The translations under genes were made by a program, and so were the position numbers. Below the pieces are notes generated by a model. That model was not told where the DNA came from. It searched no databases and worked only from the letters and a program-made list of their open reading frames with translations. A DNA stretch of 64,000 nucleotides from the NCBI RefSeq assembly GCF_030247195.1, contig NC_080672.1, positions 403,885,037 to 403,949,036 on the forward strand, in the 5' to 3' direction. Below, in pieces: positions 35,524-46,399 of this stretch (the stretch's first letter is position 1; each line of letters opens with the position of its first letter). Origin of the DNA: Topomyia yanbarensis. Taxonomy: Eukaryota; Arthropoda; Insecta; Diptera; Culicidae.

Positions 35524-36456
35524 CAGTAATGTTTCGATTATATCACTATGCGTTTATATCAATACTCGTTTATATCACCCTCGATTATATCACGGTTTTA
35601 TCTCGATTATATCACGCTTTTTGAAAAACAGACAAGGCACAGTATGTTTTGATCCAATTACGCCCCATGTTGTGTCCTGGCACTTTTAAGATATTTTTAC
35701 AATTGATTTGCTTATTTACATGTAGGGTAATGAGCCTATTATTGGGTTTCGGACTATTGCGTTAAGCGTTTATATATGATGAGTTCGGTCATAAAGTCAA
35801 ACTTTTTTATTCTTTTATCTTAAAGTATAGAATATATCTGAAATTTTTATAGAGGTCTAAGCAGTAGAAGCAAAGTTATGACGCTGCTCACCGTGGGCGG
35901 AGGGCGTGGCGCGAAGCATTAAACGTGAATAATCTCAAAATCATGTTTTACCAAAAAAGTTGTTGCAATGACTAGGATTGCAGAAATATCTTTCGGCTGC
36001 TTTCAATTTTTGTTTTAAATTCTTCGTAACTTATTTGCCGTGCCCTTAAGGGGGCGTCTGGGGCAGCGGGTAAAAAATCGACTTCTTTTTTATTCGCTTA
36101 ATTGTTAGTTATCCGCAGGAAAATCTAACAAAATAATGAAAAAACAAGATACGCAAGATATGGCAGGTAAGCCGAGATATGCATTTTCTCTTGAATTGAT
36201 GTGAATACTTTTCTTTTGGAAAGACAACATCAACAATTGGATATGGGACTATTTCTATGGATGTTGAAACAACGAGGACTGAATCGTAGGCCCTTCGAAT
36301 ACACTGATTTTAATAGTCAAGATATTTGCCCAAAAACTTAACGCGCCAGATTCCTTCAAGTTTAGTTTTGGATGGTTCAACAATTTTAAGAAACAGTACG
36401 GGATGCGTAAAGTGAAGCTGTGTGGGGAAAAATTATCCGCTGATACCATACCATTT

Positions 36457-37317
36457 GACCCAATGCACTATGGTCCCAAAGCTGTATTTAGAAAGACAAA
36501 ACTGTTTGCGCCTAAACCGTTGGTTTTAGATATATAGTATCTTCGGCAAACTTTCTTAGAACTTTCTTAACGATTTTTTTATATTAGTTGAATTAGGGTG
36601 GTCCTTGTGGTTAGGGTGTTCAAAGTATCAACTTCTTAGATATGTAAAATTCATCTACATGATGTTCTACAAAGTTATAAATCAATCAAATTGAAGCAAC
36701 TTTTCCGAAGAAACTATGTGGCTATCTCTAATGGTTCATGTGCTATGATTTTTGCAATATTTAAGGTAGGGTGGCTCTTTAAAAATTGGTTTTCTATTAA
36801 TATCTTTTTATGTGTTAATTTCTCGCTAATACTTTGTTCTATAGGTTTTTAGAACTTTTGTAAATACACATTTTTGCCGAAGCAATAAAGTTTCTATCTA
36901 TTTTGTTTGCATAGTTACAGGCGATTTTCAAAACAAAAATGGTTTTTTCAAAGCTATATATCTTCCAACATTGCAAATGTATTTTCAATCTTTAAATTTC
37001 ATTTGAAAGATCGAAACTTTTGTAGTTTTTGGTGAAAAAACTGCGAGAGCGTTATTTCTGTAAAATAAATAATTAATTTTTGAAAATGGTGTATTTTTCA
37101 ACAAAAATCGTTCATAACTTTTCAAATAGACGAAATAATAACTTTGTTACTTCAGCAAAAATCTTCGCTATGTAAAGTTATAAAAGTGCTGCAAACAAAG
37201 TATTTACGATAAATCAATATATGAAGTGACAAATGAAAAATAGTGATTTTAAGAGGTCACGTTTTCATCGCTCAATCTCTTATGGTAAAATCAACTGAGA
37301 AATAGTCATTGAGTGTG
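36457..37317. repeat. Left arm of giant inverted repeat
   Basis: From AATGCACTATGGTCCCAAAG to GTAAAATCAACTGAGAAATA, this arm is the reverse complement of 37958-38819 with scattered mismatches, judged by eye to be well above 90 percent identity. The 640-bp loop (37318-37957) keeps only patchy inverted similarity, for example GGCCAATAAAAGTTATCTAT against ATAGATAACTTTTATTTAG. Confidence 0.9.
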
Positions 37318-37957
37318 ATAATACCGAATGGCATGGCAATTCTATTGGATTTGTAAACGTTTTTGAAAGAACAATCTACCGTACATCTAAATAGTACAGT
37401 GGATTTACAGTAGAGCTGCAAACTATCGTTAATTCTAAATCGGCCAATAAAAGTTATCTATGCTCACTAAAGTAAATCCATTTTGGTTTGGACTAGTGCT
37501 CAAAACGAGTGTTAGAAAGAAAATGTTTTAGTTCACGTCTTGTTATCTTAAAATAAAATCTTGAAACGAGTTTGTTATTCATATCAGCGGAAATTATTGT
37601 ATACTTTTCCAACATTTATGCAATGTTTGAAAGTATAAATTAATTATCGACTATAATGACGGCTGTGGGTAAGTTAAGGAAAGATTCTCAATTTTTTGTT
37701 ACTTCAAAATAAATAAAAGTAAGAGGTCTGAAAATCGCTAACCTTGAACTGGTAAAATAACTCATAAAGCATAATTCCCTAGCATCTATATAATGCATGA
37801 TGACGGTACTTGCTTTATTGGCCCCGTAATAGATAACTTTTATTTAGAGTTTACTATAGTACGCTATTAACACAATTGTGAATTCACGCTAACATGTAGT
37901 TGTACGGTAAATTGTTGTGTTTTCAAACAGTGTCACATATTCAATAGATTTTCATTA

Positions 37958-38819
37958 TAACACACATTGACTATTTCTTAGTTGATTTTACCATAAGAGA
38001 TTGAGCGATAAAAACGTGACCTCTTAAAATCACTATTTTTCATTTGTCACTTCATACATTGATTTATCGTAAATACTTTGTTTGCAGCACTTTTAGAACT
38101 TTACATGGCGAAGATTTTTGCTGAAGTAACAAAGTTATTATCTCGTCTATTTGAAAAGTTATGAACGATTTTTGTTGAAAAATACACCATTTTCAAAAAT
38201 TAATTATTTATTTTACAGAAATAACGCTCTCGCAGTTTTTTCACCAAAAACTACAAAAGTTTCAATCATTCAAATGAAATTTAAAGATTGAAAATCCATT
38301 TGCAATGTTGGAAGATATATAGCTTTGAAAAAAACCATTTTTGCTTTGAAAATCGCCTGTAACTATGCAAACAAAAGAGATAGAAACTTCATTGCTTCGG
38401 TAAAAATGTGTATTTACAAAAGTTCTAAAAACCTGTAGAACAAAGTATTAGCGAGAAATTAACACATAAAAAGATATTAATAGAAAACCAATTTTTAAAG
38501 AGCCACCCCACCTTAAATATTGCAAAAATCATAGCACATGAACCATTAGAGATAGCCACATAGTTTTTTCAGAAAAGTTGCTTCAATTTGATTGATTTAT
38601 AACTTTGTAGAACATTATGTAGATGAATTTTACATATCTAAGAAGTTGATACTTTGAACACCCTAACCACAAGGACCACCCTAATTCAACTAATATGAAA
38701 GAATCGGTAAGAAAGTTCTAAGAAAGTTTGCCGAAGATACTATATATCTAAAATCAACGGTTTTGGCGCAAACAGTTTTGTCTTCCTAAATACAGCTTTG
38801 GGACCATAGTGCAATGCGT
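37958..38819. repeat. Right arm of giant inverted repeat
   Basis: Complement of the left arm, ending CTTTGGGACCATAGTGCAAT with GCGTTGAAC. Differences are mostly single bases, e.g. GAAGATTTTTGCTGAAGTAA retained, one-base changes around 38260 and 38580. A transcript through both arms would fold into a hairpin of about 0.86 kb. Confidence 0.9.
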
Positions 38820-39078
38820 TGAACAAAGATGGCGGACGCTGCTCTAACCAACGGCTTCAAATGGGTAGTGTGATAATAGAAACATGGCAAAAATAGGCTC
38901 ATTACCCTACTATGATTTATTCTTTTTGACTATCATTAACTTTTTAATAATCTTTGTTAATAGAAATACATGGATTAATGCTTAAATCTCATTTTTTGTT
39001 TTGTTTTCAATATATCACGCTTCAAATATATCACGCTAAAATACACACCGACCGTGATATAATCGAAACATTACTGTA

Positions 39079-40914
39079 TGACTAAATTTGATGAAATATA
39101 CTTTACCGAAGATTCTCAACCGACAAAATGTATGCAGTAATAGCGGTTCTGTTCATCGAAATCAGCTTCCTGCCTCACTGTGTGCCGTTGTCTTCGGTAG
39201 TTGGAGGCAGACTTATTGTGAAATTATATGAAATTTAATTAATTCAAAATTCAGTACAGCTGCTCAAAATTTGGATTGCAAGTTCATTACAAATGCAGAC
39301 GTTATTTGAAATGTTTAAAAAAAAGATTATTCGTTTAGTTTTGATCCCCGCTTGACTTAGTTGGGTCAATAGTTGGTGGACATCACTCGGATTTAAAATC
39401 CCGCTAAAACGACCCCATCAGCGATCAGCATTATGATAATGGTCATAGTTTTCTGAAACGCCACGTCTCCAACACGACAAATCAAATGGAGGAGAAAATT
39501 GGATTGTATACTGCGGGGCACCCACACCAGAGACACTAAACACTTAATTATTGTATATCTTAGTTAGTAATCTCTCTGAGTGCAAAGTAACAAGCCATAA
39601 ACCGTCGTGGGAATGTTGCATTTTAAGCAACGATTATGACGCAAAGCAATCCAATAACAATGGAAGATTTGTTTTACTTTGAATCAGAAGCTGGTGAAGG
39701 TTTATGTTAAATTGACCGACATCCACAGTCGCTTGTAAAATTAAATCTCACCGACGGCCCCGGTGCAGAACAACTTCGGAAACTGACGAGTTGGATCCGT
39801 CATTTTTACGTCATCTGACTTCAAATGTGAACAGTAAAAGTCCTATAAAAGTGGGGATTTTCTGCAACATTATTACGCTTGCGGCGGGGCGGTCCGTCTC
39901 CCCGTCTCCCCCCCATTCAGGGCGAATCCATGGTTCGCGTTATTATGAGAAAATAATTACCATACAACGCTCGTAAAGGAAATGGCTGTTTCCAATTAAA
40001 GCATGCCGGCTGCTCGATGCCCCAAACTGCACTCAATAGAGTGATGGTAATCTGTATTCATTTGCCACTTTTCCCGGCACGATCGACTGCTCGAGCGGCA
40101 TCAATCCGTGTGTACAACAACATAGGCAAACGTAAATCACCTAATGAATATTCAATTTGTTTGGCCACCGTGACCGTCGGCCACGTCGCCTGGGATTGGC
40201 ATAAGCCACGCGCGCTGAATAGACGAAGGAGAGGGGTCTCTTTCATTCGAGGTCTCCCGATCGAGCATTATTTTTCGGTGTGTCCCTCCCGCTCAAGGTT
40301 GCGATCAATCATCTTGACACAGCTTTTCCTCAAAGAAGCTTTTTTATTGTGCCCACGCCGTCGCGTCGTCTACCTGCACGAAGTGAACGGGGAAGTTCAT
40401 TAACGTTTGTGGATACTCCCATGGCATCTAACTTCTTGCTCCGTATTTCCGTCTATGGATGGATTGAGGTAAACTGTTTCATTGATCGAATAAAAAAGAA
40501 TACGATCGGTAGGGAAAGGAAAAATGACCAACAAGTAGCGATGTGCGATTTTTTTTCTTCGTTTATATCGATTACAGTCGATTCGTAGGAATTTAGTGAG
40601 AGTATGGGCAGTTCGACAGCCATTCACTTTCGTGCCTGATTTCAAATTTAATTAGTTATCCCTTTCGGACTGAGCCGAGGTTTACTTTCGCCATGGATTT
40701 TGAAGGAATTAATTAGCAGGTCTAGCAAACTCTGATTTTTTATGTTTGTTCTATGAATCTGAAATGAATATAGAGTTACACGGTGGAGATGACTAAGCCT
40801 TTTTTGTGTTACTGTTAGAAATCAGAAAAATGACCCAAATGACACCATAAGATATGTACAAATATACGTATAGACGAATATTTGCACATATCTTACAAAG
40901 CGCAAACGACAAAT
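39079..40914. other. No gene supported; GC-richer patch 39700-40640
   Basis: The patch is stop-poor on both strands: a 128-codon plus frame (40017-40403) overlaps plus 40280-40588 and minus 40058-40246 and 40400-40645. None has a recognisable domain or splice context. A small inverted repeat with AAGATATGTACAAATA and complement lies at about 40851-40898. Confidence 0.45.
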
Positions 40915-41665
40915 ACAATACAATACATACAATACATACAATCGCTCGAACTCTTTGCGATCATCCACGTACATCTGCGCCCGCGATCACAGAAACAGGA
41001 TATTGCTCTGATGACTAAGGGAACGTATTGGCATCTCTAAATTTACAAACGCGGTCTCAAGATTAAACCCACAAACGCGTTCACGCGATCATGAAACGGC
41101 CTCGTCCTGAAGTCCCTACTCTCGGCCTTAGCAGCCTAGGCCCATACCTTCAGTGGGATCAATAAAAAAATTACGTTCGCATCCACCAGACAACACGTTC
41201 CATGGTGACATCACCGGGAACTCTAGTGATATGGGAGAACTCACTCTCTTCTAGCGTCTGAACCGTTTACCGAAAGTATCAGATTCACGGTCTGCGCGAT
41301 CATCCAAGAATACACGCAAATATACGAATGGACACAGGGTTGTAAAATCGAATGTATACACGCGAAGTTACATACACGCTAGCACAAGCGAAAAACAAAC
41401 GGCCACGCTATCGAACACGTTAACGTACAAACCTTCGAGCCCTTCGCGATGATACACGTGAGAGCGAAGTCCCTTTACCCGCACATATCTGGACCGTACG
41501 ATATCACATTCAGAATCCCGGGACCGCTGCAATTGGCCTTAAGCAGCGCTTAGTGGGAGACATTTTCCGTCTCGTCTGCAATTGTAGTGTGTGATTCTGA
41601 GGGGGAGCCCATTCGAGATGCTACCTCTACAGCATCAGTAGGATAACACTTGAACAAAAAGTTTC
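40915..41665. repeat. Dispersed repeat family A, copy 3
   Basis: Matches copy 1 throughout: GCTCGAACTCTTTGCGATCA, AGCAGCCTAGGCCCATACCT, ACTCTAGTGATATGGGAGAA, TCAGATTCACGGTCTGCGCG and the end GATTCTGAGGGGGAGCC then CATCAGTAGGATAACAC and an A-rich run. The start follows an ATACATACAATACATAC short tandem stretch. No coding frame. Confidence 0.75.
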
Positions 41666-43172
41666 TATATACGTGTTGTTGTTAGTATTTAGCATAACAA
41701 AAAAGCAGTTCCTGCAGTTCTATTCAACAACGATACTTTGCCGTACATTTAGTACTGATTTCTCATCCATTTTAGTTTTGTATTCAACAATTAAAAGTAA
41801 CGGAAACAATGCATACTCAGTTCAGATTCAGATTATTATGATCAAATAGCAGTTTATTGCGCCGTAACATTTTCTATTTCTACTGATCGATTTTCGAGAT
41901 CTTTTACATAATTTAATTGCATTGTAGTTGTGGACACTCAAACCTATCATGTCACTTTGAAGCATTACGGAGTTTGTGCTCGTAAAACTTTCCCTTCCCA
42001 TCCATCGACAGATATCGAGTGAGCGAGAGAGGTCCAAAGTCGTGGCTATGCATGAAAATGTGCATTGATTTATTAACGCCGCCGTGTGTCAAGTTCCGTG
42101 ACGGTAAAGAAATCGATGCTGTTGCGCTGCTGCGACTCTTCGAAGTTCGACACATTTTACCCCCTTGCGGAGACGAAGGCAGCCTGCTAATTGAAATTTA
42201 ATCCACTTTCTTATGGTCCGGGTTGTTGCCTTTATTTATTATTATTTCATTTGCTGAACGAACGAGAGGATGCATGTCGCTTGTAGTATGTACCTACCGT
42301 GAGGCGGACCAGACGAATTGACACGATTTTGAATGCGTTCCTTCAGCCGACTTTCGCCCTGATACGATGCGATGTGGTATCGTCGTTCACTGGGTATTGA
42401 GGTCATCGAATTTGCGAGCTGCGGGTCGCAATGATGTACTCACGCTTGGTTGGCTGACTTTCGCTTTCAAAATGTTTTAGTTCGTACGGAGAAATTGTTC
42501 GAACTTGAGCTGAACTCAGTTGGAATACGAGATGCATCGTTGGGTAGCATTTTCTCATATTTAAGAAGGTAAAATTTCCTATAAAGATTTAATCCATCGA
42601 AATCTGCTAAAGTGTGTACCTCTATCAATTTATGTGACACTTGGGAATCATTCTTCGTTCTTCCTTTTTCGCTAAAGTTAAATCTAGCCAGACAAAATGG
42701 ATCGCATTAATAATTCAAGGACGGACGAAGCGGGTCCTTTCGCCACAAATAAACTGTTTACCTTTTTACCTGTCTGCAGATTGTTGATTATTTACTTTAG
42801 CACTTAGTCTTAGTCGGTCCATTCGTTATCGGATTCGTTCGTTCAGTGCTGTGTTCTCTGTGCCGTATAGAGGGATAATCTGTTCTCCAGACTGGAAAAA
42901 CGGAGTGAGGAAGGATGACAACTAAGTTAGTAAATATGCGTGTTCGTTAAATAAATGATAGCGTGAGACATCTTGGAACAAAACTTCTGTCGATCGTTCA
43001 TGTTAGAAGTTTACTTATCGGTGTGTGAAATGGGGGTTTTGAATGTTTAATATTGTTTCGAGATTAAGCCTACGTGTTGTTATGCAAATGGTGAGAGTTT
43101 TTTCAAGCTATTATGAAGGTATTACAAAAAGCTTATTTTTTCTGTACCAAAATAAGTTAAATCGAATTGATC
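41666..43172. other. No gene supported
   Basis: Frames at 41828-42201 overlap on both strands. Nothing recognisable. Confidence 0.5.
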
Positions 43173-43394
43173 GGCCCTATTCTGCGCGGCGTGTGACGTG
43201 AGACGACTAATCTCACCTCACTCTACGTGACTTTTCTAACCCAATTCTGAAGAGTCACTTCGGGTAACGTGAGACGCCGATTTAACCGCAGATTCTCACT
43301 TCACTCGAGTCGACTCTAAGAATCGAGTGAAAAAAGTCACGTAAAGTGAGGTGAGTTTAGTCACCTCGCGTCACACGCCGCGCAGAGTAAGGCC
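43173..43394. mobile_element. MITE family C (GGCCCTATTCTGCGCGGCG termini)
   Basis: GGCCCTATTCTGCGCGGCGT with GTGACGTGAGACGACTAA at the left is inverted as TTAGTCACCTCGCGTCAC with ACGCCGCGCAGAGTAAGGCC at the right. The subterminal part CTCACCTCACT..ACGTGACTTTT is also inverted, so the 222-bp unit is nearly a full foldback. I cannot define a target duplication. No coding frame. Confidence 0.85.
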
Positions 43395-43640
43395 AGATAT
43401 ATTCAACTGAGAGTATTGTGCTTGTATTATTATACTTTATTTAGATATTAAACACCTAAGAGAAATAAGTGAAAACTTTTTCATCTTTCCAAGTGAAATT
43501 TGTACCTCAAATCATGTAATTCAAAATTGTACGTTAAACTATTATTTTAATGTTTACGATTCATTCTACATTCGTCACTTTGATTCTGAACGGTATATCA
43601 AGATATTTCCCCGATATACCAGTTTAACAAAAAAATCTTC

Positions 43641-44005
43641 ATTTTTTTTAATTCGTTTATTTGACATGGCGCAATGCGTTAGCTTAGAGGAGCCATGGGT
43701 CTTTTATATATTTACAATATGTAAAAAATAAAAATTACAATACATTTTATTTTGAGCCTGTAGGATCCCGTGCGCTCAACTTACTATTGCGAGCGAAGAT
43801 CTTTTTTCGCGTCGGGAAGATGTTCCTTCTTTCGTCAACTTCAGGATTATCCATGTCTCTCTCGTTGTCGTTTACGTCCGTATCATCATCTTGATTACTG
43901 CCTTGATACTCGCGATCAGATGTTGTTCCTGGTTTCTTGCTCTTGCGGGTCATGACCGTACACAAGTAACTGTTTTTTTCGTTCGTGTTTGATGGTTGCA
44001 AATAG
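43641..44005 (-). pseudogene. ORF1-only LINE, C-terminal ORF1 plus 3' tail, copy 2
   Basis: The minus frame 44001-43747 ends NIFPTRKKIFARNSK then LSARDPTGSK, matching SPTRKKIFTRSSK of copy 1, with an acidic stretch QDDDTDVNDNERD before it. The stop is followed at once by an AT-rich tail (43746-43641) with TGTAAATATATAAAAGACCC, a stem-loop and TCAAATAAACGAATT with a terminal A run. No ORF2 lies between. It is truncated at its 5' side near 44005, as is usual for LINE copies. The tail resembles that of the full-length I-clade LINE. Confidence 0.7.
43665..43697 (-). promoter_or_regulatory. 3' tail stem-loop of ORF1-only LINE
   Basis: On the minus strand CATGGC pairs with GCCATG (6 bp) around a loop with TCTAAGCTAACGCATTGC. 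Followed by TCAAATAAACG and an A run. Loop conserved and stem changed relative to 6352-6384 and 50438-50465. Confidence 0.7.
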
Positions 44006-44114
44006 ACTGACTTTAAACTTCATCTCTATTAATGAAAATCTTACCTTAATGCACGCAGGATTGTTTCCCACATTATTTATGTTTGCCGCAAACAACTAAA
44101 ATTTTAACTGGAAG

Positions 44115-44250
44115 TGGGCATAGCATAGTTGGTACGTTGATTGCCTTGTATGCAGCTATCCTGGATTCGATTCCAAACCTTGCACATAGAGTTAGAAATT
44201 TTTCTAACCCGAAAAAAGAGGCAAATAGGCAAAGGCGCCCTAGCGAACGA
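44115..44250 (+). mobile_element. tRNA-derived SINE
   Basis: A-box TAGCATAGTTGGTA (44121-44134) and B-box GGATTCGATTCC (44163-44174) are spaced as in tRNA genes. The body then reads CTTGCACATAGAGTTAGAAA and TTTTTCTAACCCGAAAAAAG, a segment I recognise from mosquito SINEs. The head could still bind TFIIIC. It sits just downstream of the ORF1-only LINE copy 2. Confidence 0.8.
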
Positions 44251-44379
44251 AAATAACAATTATTTTTTTTAGGTTTTCGACGTGAGTATAAATTCCGTAT
44301 TTAAGATTGTTTTCGTGATATCCAACGGGGAAAACAGATCGATATGATGAGTTGAACGAAAGCAATAATGTGAACAAAA

Positions 44380-44458
44380 ATCCCCCCGAATGAGGATTTG
44401 AACCTGCCCCTTAAGACACCGGCCCAAAGTACAAACCCTTATGCTATCTATCTGCTAT
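44380..44458 (-). repeat. tRNA-like relic or SINE head
   Basis: On the minus strand TAGCATAAGGGTT resembles an A-box and GGTTCAAATCC is a good B-box at the right distance. The T-stem pairs only in part (three of five pairs) and no full cloverleaf can be drawn, so it is a decayed tRNA-derived sequence rather than a working tRNA gene. Confidence 0.5.
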
Positions 44459-44502
44459 GCTATTGTGATCAAATGTGTTAAGTGGCAGCAGCGGTTGTGT
44501 GT

Positions 44503-44504
<2 letters not shown>

Positions 44505-44549
<45 letters not shown>
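44505..44549. repeat. (TC)n microsatellite
   Basis: About 22 uninterrupted TC units. Confidence 0.98.
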
Positions 44550-44554
<5 letters not shown>

Positions 44555-45963
44555 ACATCTCGCAGTAGTTTCGAGTTCGCAAATAAACATGTTCCATTGG
44601 ACACTCCTTACCTAATTTGTATGAGATTATCGTTATATACTTCAAAGAGTCACGACAGTGGGTTAATATACTACAGTGAGTCTAGTTTTTCTAGTTTAAG
44701 TTAGTCTTAGATCATAAGCATTTGATGTAATATCAGACGTTTTTTGCTGCTGTCAGTTCATATTCGACAGTTTTCATGACGCCACCCGCGCATAATGTTT
44801 TTGTTTAAATCTATTAATTACGCCTAAATCGTTAAGTTTGGCCCAAAGACGTCTTCGGAGCAATTTGTGAACATTATCAGCCGTTTCATATGGTGTTGTG
44901 ATTTTAATTATTAATTTTCCTCCTAAAAGTGAAAATTTTCAATTAATTTTTGTTATTGGTAGAAAAAATGAGCTGACGTCTTTGGCAATGCTGTGGAGAT
45001 TGCCCAAAAATATTTTTTTGAAATATATTTTCAATTATCATTCTTATGAGTTTCATATGTTCTATGAAGTTATTCCAATAGTCAAAATGCACAATTTTCA
45101 TTGCCGTATAATTTCTCTTATCTTGAGTATTTTCAAAGATATTAGAAAATTTTTGCAAAACAGTTTCTTTGTAGGGTAAGGGTAAGAGTTTGAGCGTGGA
45201 AAAAACACTTTTTTGCGATTTTTTAGAACTTTGCGTGAAGAAAATTGATCAAATCTTTTGTACATTATAGTATATCATTTCAATAATATGCTGGAATTTT
45301 TCCATGCAAAAATATCGACAAACGACTCGGTGACGAAGCTTTTTGTACAACGTCTCTGGAAAAAACATGATTTGCGGTGTTGCCTGCCATTCAAAAACTA
45401 CTTAACTGATTTCTTCGAAACTTTGCATACAAATTTTGTGTTAAAAATATCTAACCCCTACGTTGAGTTTTTGAGATAAATTTTCATTTAAGGGGTGTGG
45501 ATTTCTTATGCAGCTGGAACTGCTATGCGTCTACTTTTATACGACTTTGAAACTATACAATAACCACATTCCGTACATGTTGGATCTGAATTAGTAGAAC
45601 ATTGTCTATCCCACAGGATTATGCGCTGAACGGTATTTTAAACATAATCAAACCATCCAATAAATAAGCTATGTAAATATGACAATTTTCAATCATTTTT
45701 GGTTTCCAATTTGTTGCAGCACAGCCTTATTTGTGACCGCTCCCTTCGGTGTCATCCCTATCATCAATGCGGTTAGTGGGCACAATCTCACTCCTTTCAC
45801 TCACTATGGTGAGAAAAATATGGAACGTGTGAGTGAATAACATACGTCGTCCGTGTTGCCAGATTTTCAGACGTAAACAGAATAATTTACTTTTATTTAT
45901 ATAGAAATATGTTTGTCTTTATCTGTTAAACTAGTTGTAGTCTAGCCACTGCTCTAGGCAGTA
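44550..45963. other. No gene supported
   Basis: Plus frames 44898-45179 and 45258-45479 are AT-driven (F, I, K, N rich) with no recognisable domain. Confidence 0.5.
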
Positions 45964-46047
45964 ACCCGTCGTGGGCTTTAGTAAAATATTTACCCGTCAC
46001 CGGGCTTAGTAGAGAGTTGTCACCCATCGCTGGGCTAAGTGGAATAA
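45964..46047. repeat. Three-copy ~29-bp tandem repeat
   Basis: ACCCGTCGTGGGCTTTAGTA (45964), ACCCGTCACCGGGCTTAGTA (45992) and ACCCATCGCTGGGCTAAGTG (46022) repeat with periods of 28 and 30 bases and gradual drift. A G9 tract follows near 46071. Confidence 0.8.
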
Positions 46048-46238
46048 AGTTGTAATAATGTGTTTATTCAGGGGGGGGGCGTGGTTGCTTCTCTTATCTT
46101 CCGACCATCACATCACATGATTTGGTATTCTTAGTATGTATAACAAACATAAAAGATGTTACACAAGGTGCTAAAAACGCACAAAAATCCTGTCAATCCT
46201 ATTTTTCATTGGATTGTCTGCTCTAAAGATATTACCAA

Positions 46239-46399
46239 GGGCCGTTCATAAATGATGTCGCATATTGACAGTTGGGGGAAAACCATGAATTACCGAGAGA
46301 AAAACTAAAAATTTAAGACGTACTAGTGGAGCGGGATTAATAAAATCAACAACAATTTTTAGACTTTTTTTTACGAGACATTGTTTATGAATGGACCCC
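46239..46399. mobile_element. MITE family D, copy 2 (short)
   Basis: GGGCCGTTCATAAATGATGT at the left is inverted as ACATTGTTTATGAATGGACC at the right. Same terminus type as 23063-23373 (CCATAAATGACGT). The core is about 160 bp and lacks the C-rich strings. Confidence 0.7.

Larger units (their letters stand above)
35722..38910. mobile_element. 3.2 kb foldback element nested in the pogo-like MITE
   Basis: Exact 19-bp inverted termini GTAGGGTAATGAGCCTATT (35722-35740) and complement (38892-38910). A TA sits one base in from each end, so the real terminus may be GGGTAATG with a TA duplication, another Tc1/mariner-type ITm pattern. Most of the interior is a giant palindrome (36457-38819). The left side has about 720 bp of extra sequence (35741-36456) with no counterpart on the right. 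No protein-coding frame of note; the minus frame at 36255-36449 is short and unrecognised. Confidence 0.8.
35524..39076. mobile_element. pogo/Tigger-like MITE (about 364 bp) split by a 3.2 kb insertion
   Basis: Perfect 23-bp terminal inverted repeats start CAGTAATGTTTCGATTATAT (35524-35546) and end with the complement (39054-39076); both sides are flanked by TA (35522-35523 and 39077-39078), the Tc1/mariner target duplication. The CAGTA..CGATTAT type of terminus resembles pogo/Tigger ends. Beneath each terminus are repeated TATATCAC(G) words (35555-35620; 39010-39035), possible transposase-binding sites. No transposase frame is present. Removing the nested element leaves only about 198 bp left and 166 bp right. 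Confidence 0.85.

Noticed and set aside
40017..40645. 128- and 102-codon plus frames as exons
   Set aside because: Overlapping frames on both strands in a GC-richer patch, no domain and no splice context.
45180..45480. Frame 45258-45479 as a small protein gene
   Set aside because: AT-driven composition and no start or terminator context; reads like old MITE-type DNA.
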